From Haloactinopolyspora alba (lineage in GTDB: Bacteria; Actinomycetota; Actinomycetes; Jiangellales; Jiangellaceae), in contig NZ_PYGE01000002.1 in the NCBI RefSeq assembly GCF_003014555.1, forward strand, positions 310,001 through 374,000: a stretch of 64,000 nt of DNA, written 5' to 3'. Position numbers and translations under genes: made by a program. The notes below the pieces were generated by a model that did no database searches, had not been told where the DNA came from, and saw nothing but the letters and a program-made list of their open reading frames with translations. Positions within the stretch are counted from its first letter, which is position 1. Every line of letters starts with the position of its first letter. This document shows, piece after piece, positions 29,525 to 37,016 of this stretch.

Positions 29525-31015
29525 TCAGTGCGCCATGACGGGCGCGGCCTCGCCCTCGTCGTCTTCGGCGACCGCCTCGGCGCGCTGTGGCTCGGCGTTG
29601 ACCAAGGTCCCGGCGACGGCGGCCGCCACGGTCAGGATGCCGACGGCCCACCACAGCGCGGTGCTGTAACCCTCGACCATGCCCGCGTGCTGCACCAGCA
29701 CCGGCGACTCGGCGCCGGCGATGTTCGCCGCGATGTAGGACGAGGTGGCGCTGGCGGCGATCGTGTTGAGCAGCGCGGTACCGATGGCGCCGCCCACCTG
29801 CTGCGAGGTGTTGATCATGGCCGAGGCGATGCCGGCGTCCCGCGGCTCGACGCCGTACGTCGCGAGGCTCATCGCGGGCATGAACGTCGAGCCCAGTCCG
29901 AGGCCGAGCATGATCATAGCCGGCATGAGCAGGCCGACGTAGGAGCTGTCGACCTCCATCTGCGCGAGCAGCAGCATGCCGCCGGCTGCGAGCAGCAGGC
30001 CCGGCGTCATGATGTAGCGCGGCGGGACGCGGGTCATCAGCCGGGCGCCGATCTGCGTCGACCCCGTGACCATGCCGACCACCATCGGCAGGAACGCCAG
30101 CCCGGTCCGGATCGGGCTGTAGCCGCGCACCTCCTGCATGTAGTACGTCAGGAACAGGAACAGCCCGAACATCGCGATGACGGCGAGCCCGAGGGCCAGG
30201 TAGACGCCGCCGCGGTTGCGGTCGAGCACCACGCGCAGCGGCAGCAGCGGAGCCTTGACCCGCTGCTCGACCAGCACGAAGCTGCCCAGCAGCGCGACTG
30301 TCAGCACGAACATGGCGATGGTTCCGCCTTCGGACCAGCCCTCCGACTCCGCGCGGGTGAAGCCGTAGACCAGCGAGACGAGCCCGAGTGTGCCGAGCAG
30401 TGTGCCCGGGATGTCCAGCGGAGAGCGGTTCCGGCCGGCGGGGTCCGTGACCTGCGTCATCGCGCCGACGAACGCGACGGCGGCGATCGGGATGTTCACG
30501 AAGAAGACCCAGCGCCAGTCGAGGTACTCGGTGAGCAGGCCGCCGAGGATCAGGCCGACGGCGGCACCGCCGCCGGCGATGGCGCCGAAGATGCCGAACG
30601 CCTTGGCCCGCTCCTTGCCGTCGGTGAACATGACGGACAGCAGCGAGAGCGCGGCCGGCGCGAGCAGGGCGCCGAAGACGCCCTGAAGTCCGCGTGAAGC
30701 GAACATCATGGCGCCTCCGGTGGCCGCGCCGCCGATGGCCGAAGCGCCGGCGAACCCGACGAGGCCGGTGAGGAACGTCCGCTTGCGGCCCCACATGTCG
30801 GCGACGCGCCCGCCGAGCAGGAGCAGGCCGCCGAAGGCCAGGGCGTAGGCGGTGATGACCCACTGCCGGTTGCCGTTGGATATGTCGAGGGCTTGCTGAG
30901 CGGACGGGAGGGCGATGTTGACGATGGTCGCGTCCAGCACGACCATCAGTTGCGCCACCGCGATGAACGCGAGTGCTTTCCAGCGCCGTGGATCGGGCTG
31001 AAGGGTTTCAGACAT
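29525..31015 (-). CDS. MFS drug exporter, DHA2 (EmrB/QacA) type
   Basis: Proton-driven multidrug efflux protein with 496 residues and about 14 helices, as in DHA2 antiporters. It carries the motif A-like GGRVADMWGRKRTFL between TM2 and TM3 and begins ALAFIAVAQLMVVLDATIVN, the family's motif D1 region. It is 63 bases downstream of a tetR gene on the same strand, so it is most likely controlled by that repressor. The substrate is unknown. Confidence 0.92.
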   Translation of the reverse strand: MSETLQPDPRRWKALAFIAVAQLMVVLDATIVNIALPSAQQALDISNGNRQWVITAYALAFGGLLLLGGRVADMWGRKRTFLTGLVGFAGASAIGGAATGGAMMFASRGLQGVFGALLAPAALSLLSVMFTDGKERAKAFGIFGAIAGGGAAVGLILGGLLTEYLDWRWVFFVNIPIAAVAFVGAMTQVTDPAGRNRSPLDIPGTLLGTLGLVSLVYGFTRAESEGWSEGGTIAMFVLTVALLGSFVLVEQRVKAPLLPLRVVLDRNRGGVYLALGLAVIAMFGLFLFLTYYMQEVRGYSPIRTGLAFLPMVVGMVTGSTQIGARLMTRVPPRYIMTPGLLLAAGGMLLLAQMEVDSSYVGLLMPAMIMLGLGLGSTFMPAMSLATYGVEPRDAGIASAMINTSQQVGGAIGTALLNTIAASATSSYIAANIAGAESPVLVQHAGMVEGYSTALWWAVGILTVAAAVAGTLVNAEPQRAEAVAEDDEGEAAPVMAH

Positions 31016-31078
31016 GAGCGGGGTCCAACCAATCGGCTTCTGGTGCGGATAGACGGGTTCGGACGGGGATCGGGATGG

Positions 31079-31723
31079 TCAGGCCTCGCGGTGTTCGAGG
31101 TCTTCGATGTTCGCGGCGGATCCGGTCAGCGTGGACCGGGCGGGCGTACGGAGCCCGTCGAGAAAGAGTTGAAGGTGCCGGTGGACGTAGCGGTCGATGT
31201 CGACACATGCGGTGCCGGGCACCGGCCGCGTGAGCTGGGTGATCGCCAGCATCAGGTCGCCGAAGCCGACGTCGGGCCGCAGCCGGCCGCTGCGGTGCGC
31301 GGCTTCGAGCACGCGGTTGATCGCTCCGTCGAGACGGGTGCGTGCCTCGACGACGTCGGGGGCCGTCTTGTCGAAGCCGGTGCCGAGCAGCGAGCACAGC
31401 GCCCCGACCCGTTCGTCCGCGGCGTGGTGGACGAACCGCTGGAGCGCGTCGAAGGCGTCCGGCTCCTCGGCGAGGGCGGTCTCGGCCGCGGCAGTGACCC
31501 GTGCCATCGAATCGATCGTCACCTGGTGGATCAGCTCGGCGCGATCGACGAAGTGCCGGTACAGCGTCGCGTTGCCGACCCCGGCGCGTTGCGCGACGGT
31601 GTCCAGCGGCACGTCCGGGCCCTGTTCGACGAATGCGTCGCGGGCAGTGGCGATGATGCGTTCGCGATTGCGCGTGGCGTCGACGCGAAGGCGTGGCCGG
31701 GTCTGTTCCGCGGTGGCGGTCAT
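31079..31723 (-). CDS. TetR-family repressor of the MFS exporter
   Basis: Regulator of 214 residues. The N-terminal helix-turn-helix is VPLDTVAQRAGVGNATLYRH, followed by an all-helical ligand domain with LQRFVHHAADERVGALCSLL. I start at ATG 31723 (MTATAEQTRPRL), which has GAGAGGAA upstream, rather than the longer frame start at 31795. It leads the tetR-MFS operon and is divergent from hrcA. A 13-bp perfect inverted repeat 33 bases before its start is the natural operator candidate. Confidence 0.88.
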   Translation of the reverse strand: MTATAEQTRPRLRVDATRNRERIIATARDAFVEQGPDVPLDTVAQRAGVGNATLYRHFVDRAELIHQVTIDSMARVTAAAETALAEEPDAFDALQRFVHHAADERVGALCSLLGTGFDKTAPDVVEARTRLDGAINRVLEAAHRSGRLRPDVGFGDLMLAITQLTRPVPGTACVDIDRYVHRHLQLFLDGLRTPARSTLTGSAANIEDLEHREA

Positions 31724-31755
31724 GGTGGTCGGATTCCTCTCCGGATCGAGCACAC

Positions 31756-31784
31756 GGCAACCGGGGAGGTTCTCCCCGGTTGCC
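31756..31784. promoter_or_regulatory. 13-bp inverted repeat, candidate TetR operator
   Basis: GGCAACCGGGGAG at 31756-31768 pairs perfectly with CTCCCCGGTTGCC at 31772-31784 across a 3-base centre. It lies between tetR and hrcA. Confidence 0.6.
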
Positions 31785-31915
31785 AGCACACCCACTCAAA
31801 CGGAAAGGGAGTCCCCGGAAATTTCCGCACCTGGTGGTGACCTGCGCCACATCCGCTCAGGTCGTCCGTGCCGCCACTCGGCGGCCGAGCGAGCCAGGCA
31901 GCTGAGCACGTAGAC

Positions 31916-31942
31916 TTGGCACTTTGAACGGTCGAGTGCCAG
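31916..31942 (+). promoter_or_regulatory. CIRCE-type operator for HrcA
   Basis: TTGGCACTT, nine bases, GAGTGCCAG. The 9-9-9 layout and the GCACT/AGTGC cores match the CIRCE consensus TTAGCACTC-N9-GAGTGCTAA with a few changes. It lies 26 bases before the hrcA start and implies autoregulation. Confidence 0.85.
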
Positions 31943-31968
31943 TGATTCCCGACGGGAGGTGTACCCGG

Positions 31969-32991
31969 GTGTCCATCGATGACCGCAAGCTCGATGTGCT
32001 GCGGGCGATCGTCGAGGACTACGTCGCCACGCAGGAGCCGGTCGGGTCGAAGGTGCTCGCCGATCGGCACCACCTGGGAGTGTCACCGGCGACGATTCGC
32101 AACGACATGGCCACCCTCGAGGAGGAGGGCTACATCGCCCAGCCGCACACGAGTGCCGGCCGGGTGCCCACCGACAAGGGGTACCGCCTGTTCGTCGACC
32201 GGCTCTCCACCGTCAAGCCGCTGTCGGCGGCGGAGCGCCGGGCGATCCAGACGTTCCTCGACGGGGCCGTGGACGTCGACGACGTCGTCTCCCGGACGGT
32301 CCGGTTGCTGGCACAGCTGACCAGCCAGGCCGCCGTCGTCCAGTACCCGTCGCTGACCCGGTCGACGGTCCGTCACGTCGAGCTCGTGGCGCTGGGCGCG
32401 GCGCGGGTGCTCGTCGTGCTGATCACCGACACCGGCCGCGTCGAGCAGCGCGTCGTCGAGCTGCCGACCGAGGTGGACGAGTACCTGCTCGGCGACCTTC
32501 GGGCGCGGATCAACGCGCGGGTGGCCGGGCAGGACTTCACCGCCGTCGAGGCGCGGGTCAGTGAGCTCACCGAGCAGTTCGACCCCGAGGACCGGCCGTT
32601 GGTCACGGCGGTCACGGCGGCTCTGCTCGAGTCGCTGGTCGAGCGGCACGAAGAGCGGCTCGCGGTGGCGGGCACCGGAAACCTCGCCCGGTACGGGCAG
32701 GAGTTCGACCAGGAACTCGAGCCGCTGCTGTCGGCGCTGGAAGAGCACGTCGTCCTGTTGCGGCTGCTCGGCGAGGCGACCAGCCCGTCGACGTTGCGGG
32801 TGCGCATCGGTCACGAGAACGCGCTCTCGGGCCTGTCGACCACGTCCATCGTCGCCACCGGCTACGGACCGGACGAAGAGGCACTGGCGAGCATGGGGGT
32901 CGTGGGGCCCACCCGGATGGACTATCCGGGAACGATCGCGGCCGTCGGTGCTGTTGCCCGGTACGTCAGCAGGATTCTCGCGGCACGTTAG
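31969..32991 (+). CDS. hrcA: Heat-inducible transcription repressor HrcA
   Basis: Repressor of the chaperone regulon that binds CIRCE operators, 340 residues. The N-terminal winged helix is [20 protein letters not shown] with [20 protein letters not shown]. The remainder is the GAF-like HrcA domain ending [20 protein letters not shown]. The frame extends back to 31924, but GTG 31969 has GGGAGG upstream and gives the conserved N terminus, and the extension would overlap the CIRCE site. dnaJ follows 36 bases downstream. Confidence 0.95.
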   Translation: MSIDDRKLDVLRAIVEDYVATQEPVGSKVLADRHHLGVSPATIRNDMATLEEEGYIAQPHTSAGRVPTDKGYRLFVDRLSTVKPLSAAERRAIQTFLDGAVDVDDVVSRTVRLLAQLTSQAAVVQYPSLTRSTVRHVELVALGAARVLVVLITDTGRVEQRVVELPTEVDEYLLGDLRARINARVAGQDFTAVEARVSELTEQFDPEDRPLVTAVTAALLESLVERHEERLAVAGTGNLARYGQEFDQELEPLLSALEEHVVLLRLLGEATSPSTLRVRIGHENALSGLSTTSIVATGYGPDEEALASMGVVGPTRMDYPGTIAAVGAVARYVSRILAAR

Positions 32992-33027
32992 GCCACGCAG
33001 GCTAGAAATCGGTTGGAGATCACGCAG

Positions 33028-34167
33028 GTGCCCACCACGGACTACTACGACGTTCTCGGCGTGTCGAAGGACGCCTCGAACGACGACATCAAGAAGGCGT
33101 ACCGCAAACTGGCGCGCCAGCTGCACCCGGACGTCAATCCCGACCCCGAGACCCAGGAGCGGTTCAAGGAGGTCGTGACGGCGTACGAGGTGCTCACCGA
33201 CCCGCAGAAGCGCGAGATGTACGACCTCGGCGGCGACCCGACGTCCAGCGGCGGCGGGGCCGGCGGCAACTTCGGCGGCGCGTTCTCCTTCAACGACATC
33301 ATGGACGCGTTCTTCGGCGGCAGCGCCACCCGCGGACCACGGAGCCGGGTGCGCCGCGGCCAGGACGCGCTGGTCCCGCTGAAGATCGAGATGTCCGAGG
33401 CGATCTTCGGCGCGACCAAGGAACTGCAGGTCGACACCGCCGTCGCGTGCACCGTGTGCAGCGGTTCCGGTACCGCCGCCGGCGCGCAGCTGTCGACCTG
33501 TCCGACCTGCCGCGGCCAGGGTGAGGTCAGCCAGGTGCAGCGGTCGTTCCTCGGCCAGGTCATGACGACCCGGCCGTGCCCGCAGTGCCAGGGCTTCGGC
33601 ACCGTCAACCCGAACCCGTGCGTCGAGTGTTCCGGCGACGGCCGGGTGCGTACCCGCCGCAAGCTGACCATCAAGGTGCCCGCCGGCGTCGACAGCGGCA
33701 CGCGCATCCAGCTCGCCGGGCAGGGCGAGGTCGGACCCGGCGGTGGCCCCGCCGGCGACCTGTACATCGAGCTGGCCGTCACGCCGCACCCGGTCTTCCG
33801 GCGCGACGGCGATCACCTGCACTGCACCCTGCCGCTGCCGATGACGGCGGCCGCGCTGGGCACGAGCGTCGAGCTCGAGACCTTCGACGGTCCGGCGACC
33901 ATCGAGGTACGCGCCGGCGCACAGCACGGCGAGGAGATCCGGCTGAACGCCCGGGGTGTGCCGAAGCTGCGCGGCACCGGCCGCGGCGACCTCGTCGTCC
34001 ACCTCGAGGTGCAGACGCCGACGAAGCTCGACGCGCGCCAGGAGGAACTGCTGCGTGAGCTGGCGTCGCTGCGCGACGAGGAGTCGGTGCCGGGGCCGTC
34101 GACGGAGGCCCAGCACGGCAGCTTCTTCTCCCGCATCCGGGACGCCTTCAAGGACGGCCTCAACTGA
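33028..34167 (+). CDS. dnaJ: Chaperone DnaJ (DnaJ2)
   Basis: DnaK co-chaperone of 379 residues. The J domain is at about 1-65 with the HPD motif in [10 protein letters not shown], followed by a Gly/Phe-rich stretch at about 70-100. Four zinc-binding repeats follow: [24 protein letters not shown] and CVECSGDG. The C-terminal substrate-binding domains follow. GTG 33028 is chosen because GGAG lies 9 bases upstream and the protein then starts at the conserved [10 protein letters not shown]. This is the hrcA-linked copy found across actinobacteria, and it is expected to be derepressed with hrcA on heat shock. Confidence 0.95.
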   Translation: MPTTDYYDVLGVSKDASNDDIKKAYRKLARQLHPDVNPDPETQERFKEVVTAYEVLTDPQKREMYDLGGDPTSSGGGAGGNFGGAFSFNDIMDAFFGGSATRGPRSRVRRGQDALVPLKIEMSEAIFGATKELQVDTAVACTVCSGSGTAAGAQLSTCPTCRGQGEVSQVQRSFLGQVMTTRPCPQCQGFGTVNPNPCVECSGDGRVRTRRKLTIKVPAGVDSGTRIQLAGQGEVGPGGGPAGDLYIELAVTPHPVFRRDGDHLHCTLPLPMTAAALGTSVELETFDGPATIEVRAGAQHGEEIRLNARGVPKLRGTGRGDLVVHLEVQTPTKLDARQEELLRELASLRDEESVPGPSTEAQHGSFFSRIRDAFKDGLN

Positions 34168-34180
34168 CGCTGTGCTGCGG

Positions 34181-34261
34181 CGGGAATGACCACGTTCACC
34201 ATGGAATTCCATGCGTCACCACCCTTACAGGCCTGGTGATGCGGGTGAACGCCTAGTGATG
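34181..34261 (+). repeat. Family A dispersed repeat, copy 3
   Basis: Cleanest forward copy: GGGAATGACCACGTTCACC, core CATGGAATTCCATG, GCGTCACCACCCTTACAG, then GGCCTGGTGATG and CCTAGTGATGGG. It fills the gap between dnaJ and rsmE. Confidence 0.88.
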
Positions 34262-34272
34262 GGACGTCACCG

Positions 34273-35010
34273 ATGAGCGCACCGGTCTTCCTCGCCGACC
34301 CGGAGGCGCTGCGTTCGTCGGAACGCGTCCGGGTCGACGGTGACGAGGGCCGGCACGCTGCCGTTGTCCGTCGTATCGCCGCCGGCGAGAACGTCGAGCT
34401 GACGGACGGCGCCGGGCAGCTGGTCCGGTGCACCGTCGTCGCCGCCGACCGCAACGGCATCACCTGCGACGTCGACGAACGCATCGAGGTGGCGCAGCCG
34501 CAGCCGCGGATCGTCGTCGCGCAGGCCATCCCGAAGGGCGACCGCGGCGAGACCGCCGTCGAGACGATGACCGAGGTCGGCGTGGACGAGATCGTGCCGT
34601 GGTCGGCGGCGCGGTGCATGGTGCGCTGGAAGGGCGAGCGCGGCGAGAAGGCGCTGCGGCGCTGGCGTTCGACCGCGCGCGAGGCCGCGAAGCAGGCCCG
34701 GCGGCCGTGGTTGCCGCAGGTGAGTGACGCGGTGACGACCGCAGGCCTCGTCACCCGGGTCGCCGGCGCCACGCTCGCGCTGGTACTGCACGAAGAGGCC
34801 GGGCGCCCACTTCGTACGGTCGAGCCGCCGGACGACGGCGACGTCGTCGTCGTGGTGGGCCCGGAAGGCGGCGTCACGCCGGACGAGCTCGCGGAGCTGG
34901 AGGAAGCCGGCGCGACACCGGTGCGTCTGGGGCCGACGGTCCTGCGGACGTCGACAGCAGGCACCGTCGCCGCCGGGGTACTGCTCGCGGCGTCGCGTCG
35001 CTGGGCCTGA
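34273..35010 (+). CDS. rsmE: 16S rRNA m3U1498 methyltransferase RsmE
   Basis: SPOUT-class methyltransferase of 245 residues that modifies U1498 of 16S rRNA. An N-terminal PUA-like domain (about 1-70) holds RHAAVVRRIAAGENVELTDG. The trefoil-knot domain has VVVVGPEGGVTPDELAELEE and the SAM-binding RLGPTVLRTSTAGTVAAGVL, both family signatures. Position after dnaJ is conserved in actinobacteria. Confidence 0.95.
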   Translation: MSAPVFLADPEALRSSERVRVDGDEGRHAAVVRRIAAGENVELTDGAGQLVRCTVVAADRNGITCDVDERIEVAQPQPRIVVAQAIPKGDRGETAVETMTEVGVDEIVPWSAARCMVRWKGERGEKALRRWRSTAREAAKQARRPWLPQVSDAVTTAGLVTRVAGATLALVLHEEAGRPLRTVEPPDDGDVVVVVGPEGGVTPDELAELEEAGATPVRLGPTVLRTSTAGTVAAGVLLAASRRWA

Positions 35011-35080
35011 CGAAGCGGACGGCGACGGTGGGCCCGGCACGCGTCCGCGTCCTGGCGACATCCGGTTGAGCCCCGCCGGC

Positions 35081-35163
35081 CATCACCAGGATTGTCGCCG
35101 CGTCACGAGGCGTGTAGGGGTGGTCCCGCATGGAATTCCATGCGGGACGTGATCATTTCCGGG
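35081..35163 (-). repeat. Family A dispersed repeat, copy 4 (inverted)
   Basis: Read on the minus strand it begins CCCGGAAATGATCACGTCCC, then the core GCATGGAATTCCATGC. The downstream CTCGTGACGCG and CCTGGTGATG boxes are degenerate. It lies between the convergent rsmE and GerMN gene ends. Confidence 0.85.
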
Positions 35164-36300
35164 TCAGTCGACGGTGAAGGTCTTGGTGTCGCTCATCGGC
35201 GGACGGCCTTCGCCGCCGGAGACGTCGACCTCGCTGACGAAGACCTCGTACGTCCCGGGCTCGAGTTCGACGTCGAACCGGAACGGGGACATGGTGCAGC
35301 ACTCCTCGGCCATCGTCGTGCCCTCCTCGACCACCTGGCCGTCGCGACGGATCTCCCATCGCAGCGTCGCCTCGAACGCCGCCGCCGAGCCCCGGACGGT
35401 CACCGGGCTGTCGACCGTCGCGCCGTGGGTCGGGTCGTCGATCTGCACCAGCTGGCGCATCTGCAACGGGTCCGCGCGCGGCACCGGCTCGGAGAGGTCC
35501 ACGCCGCCGTAGTCACCGGCAGCGTCGCCGTCGACGGTGATCCGCACCGGCTGCGAGCCGCCCAGGTCGTGCATCGACGCGGCCGCGGTGGCGGTGTACA
35601 CGAGCTCCTGCACCGCGAGCTCCTGCCGGGACGGGGTGGAGCCGACGGCCTCGACCGAGGGCAGCCGGGCCACGTCGACGGTGATCTCGCTGTCGGTCAC
35701 GTCGACGGAGCGGATGTCGCCCTGCCAGAAGCCGAAGTCGCGATAGTCGGGGTCGAGCGCCTCGCCGTCGGCCATCTGCCGCAGGGCGGCGAGCACGGGC
35801 GACGCGGACGTCGCGACGGTACGGAACTCGCGGGCGAGCCGGAGCGAGTCGAACCCCTCGGGAACCTCCAGCGTGACCCCGTAGTAGACGGGCACGGTGA
35901 TGTTCTCCGCGGTGCCGTCGCCGGTCGGTTCGCCGGACGGCGACGTGTGCGGCGATCCGGATGCGGACTCCCCGGCCCCGGACGGCGACGGCTCGCCGCC
36001 GGTCGACTCGTCGTCCGCGGCGGGCTCGGACGACGAGTCGGCCGTGACGACGGGAGCGTCGCCGTCGTCGTCACCGAGCAGTGCGACGCCGCCGCCGATG
36101 ACCGCGACGGCCAGGACGCTCGCACCCAACAGCCCGATCGCGACCGGGCTGCGCCACCACGGCGTTCCTGCCGCAGTGCGCCGGCGGATCCGGGCGAGGC
36201 CGTCGGGTCCGGGCGTGACCTGGCCCGCCGCGGCGGTCAGGGCGTCGCGCAACCGCCGTTCCTCGGCGGAGAGTTCGTTCGGTTCATCTGGCGTGTTCAC
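35164..36300 (-). CDS. GerMN/Gmad2-domain membrane protein
   Basis: Membrane-anchored protein of 378 residues. Residues 1-50 are cytoplasmic and Arg-rich, with one helix at about 55-78 (VAIGLLGASVLAVAVIGG) and an acidic Ser/Gly linker. A GerMN-like domain spans about 135-255 (VPVYYGVTLEVPEGF...QELVYTATAAASM). A Gmad2 immunoglobulin-like domain occupies about 275-378 (IDDPTHGATVDSPVTVRGSA). GerMN/Gmad2 pairs are found in spore-germination and cell-envelope proteins. Its start is 9 bases after an ECF sigma gene. Although it lacks the ZAS anti-sigma motif, a regulatory link to that sigma factor is a fair inference from the operon. Confidence 0.78.
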   Translation of the reverse strand: MNTPDEPNELSAEERRLRDALTAAAGQVTPGPDGLARIRRRTAAGTPWWRSPVAIGLLGASVLAVAVIGGGVALLGDDDGDAPVVTADSSSEPAADDESTGGEPSPSGAGESASGSPHTSPSGEPTGDGTAENITVPVYYGVTLEVPEGFDSLRLAREFRTVATSASPVLAALRQMADGEALDPDYRDFGFWQGDIRSVDVTDSEITVDVARLPSVEAVGSTPSRQELAVQELVYTATAAASMHDLGGSQPVRITVDGDAAGDYGGVDLSEPVPRADPLQMRQLVQIDDPTHGATVDSPVTVRGSAAAFEATLRWEIRRDGQVVEEGTTMAEECCTMSPFRFDVELEPGTYEVFVSEVDVSGGEGRPPMSDTKTFTVD

Positions 36301-36309
36301 GTCTTCCCC

Positions 36310-36822
36310 CTACGACCATGCGGCCAGGGCCGCGCGCAACCCGGCCATACCGCGTGAGATGTGGCTCTTGACGGCGCCCCTACTGATCTTCATCGCCGTT
36401 GCGATCTCGGCCTCGACGAGGCCGCCGTAATAGCGCAGTACGAGGGCCTCGCGTTGCCGCGCGGGCAACTCGCGCAGCGCCTCGACGACGGCGTTGCCGG
36501 CGGCGCCGACGACTGCCTGCTGTTCGGCGCTCGGTGCGTTCGGCGGTGGGTCCTCGGGATGCCGGGCCGCGACACCACGGCGGCGTTGAACCGACCGGCT
36601 GCCGTGCACGACGGACCGCCGCAGGTAGCCGACGGCGCGGTCGGTGTCGCGCAGCGTGCGCCAGCGCCGGTGCAGCGCCACGAACGCGTCCTGGACGACC
36701 TCCTCGGCGACGGCGTGGTCGCCCTGGAGCAACGCCGACAGTCGGACCAGGTGGACGTAGTGCGCCGCGTACAGTTCGGTGACCGCCGCGTCGGCGCCGG
36801 ACTCCCTCTGCTCTTCCACCAC
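36310..36822 (-). CDS. SigE-family ECF sigma factor
   Basis: RNA polymerase sigma-70 factor of 170 residues with region 2 (LVRLSALLQGDHAVAEEVVQ then DAFVALHRRW) and region 4 (LPARQREALVLRYYGGLVEA then EIATAMKISRGAVKSHISRG). It lacks regions 1 and 3, as ECF factors do. It leads a two-gene operon with the GerMN-domain protein and is divergent from the DUF4091 gene. Confidence 0.9.
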   Translation of the reverse strand: MVEEQRESGADAAVTELYAAHYVHLVRLSALLQGDHAVAEEVVQDAFVALHRRWRTLRDTDRAVGYLRRSVVHGSRSVQRRRGVAARHPEDPPPNAPSAEQQAVVGAAGNAVVEALRELPARQREALVLRYYGGLVEAEIATAMKISRGAVKSHISRGMAGLRAALAAWS

Positions 36823-36903
36823 ATACCCCTACAGACGCTCAGCCCGGTGGCCGGGTTTACCGGCGCCGAGCCACCGTAGGTGATCGGCCGGGTGGGAGTC
36901 AGT

Positions 36904-36929
36904 GTTTCGTGCACGCGTGTGCCCGAAAC
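36904..36929. promoter_or_regulatory. 26-bp interrupted palindrome upstream of DUF4091 gene
   Basis: GTTTCG, one base, GCAC, GCGT, GTGC, one base, CGAAAC: a near-perfect 26-bp palindrome between two divergent genes. It lies just upstream of a TTGACA at 36953-36958. Confidence 0.6.
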
Positions 36930-36978
36930 GGGTCCGTGCTGCGGGCAAGATCTTGACAGGCTCCGGCGTGTGCATGAA

Positions 36979-37008
36979 CCTGACTGATCAAAATATCGAT
37001 CAGTCAGG
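36979..37008. promoter_or_regulatory. 11-bp inverted repeat overlapping the DUF4091 ribosome site
   Basis: CCTGACTGATC and GATCAGTCAGG flank AAAATATC. The right arm contains part of the AGGAG ribosome site (37006-37010), so the repeat could be an operator near the transcription start or an RNA hairpin that hides the start. Confidence 0.7.
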
Positions 37009-37016
37009 AGTGAGCA

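Noticed and set aside
32083-34212. 709-residue minus-strand frame opposite hrcA and dnaJ
   Set aside because: Shadow of two well-supported genes.
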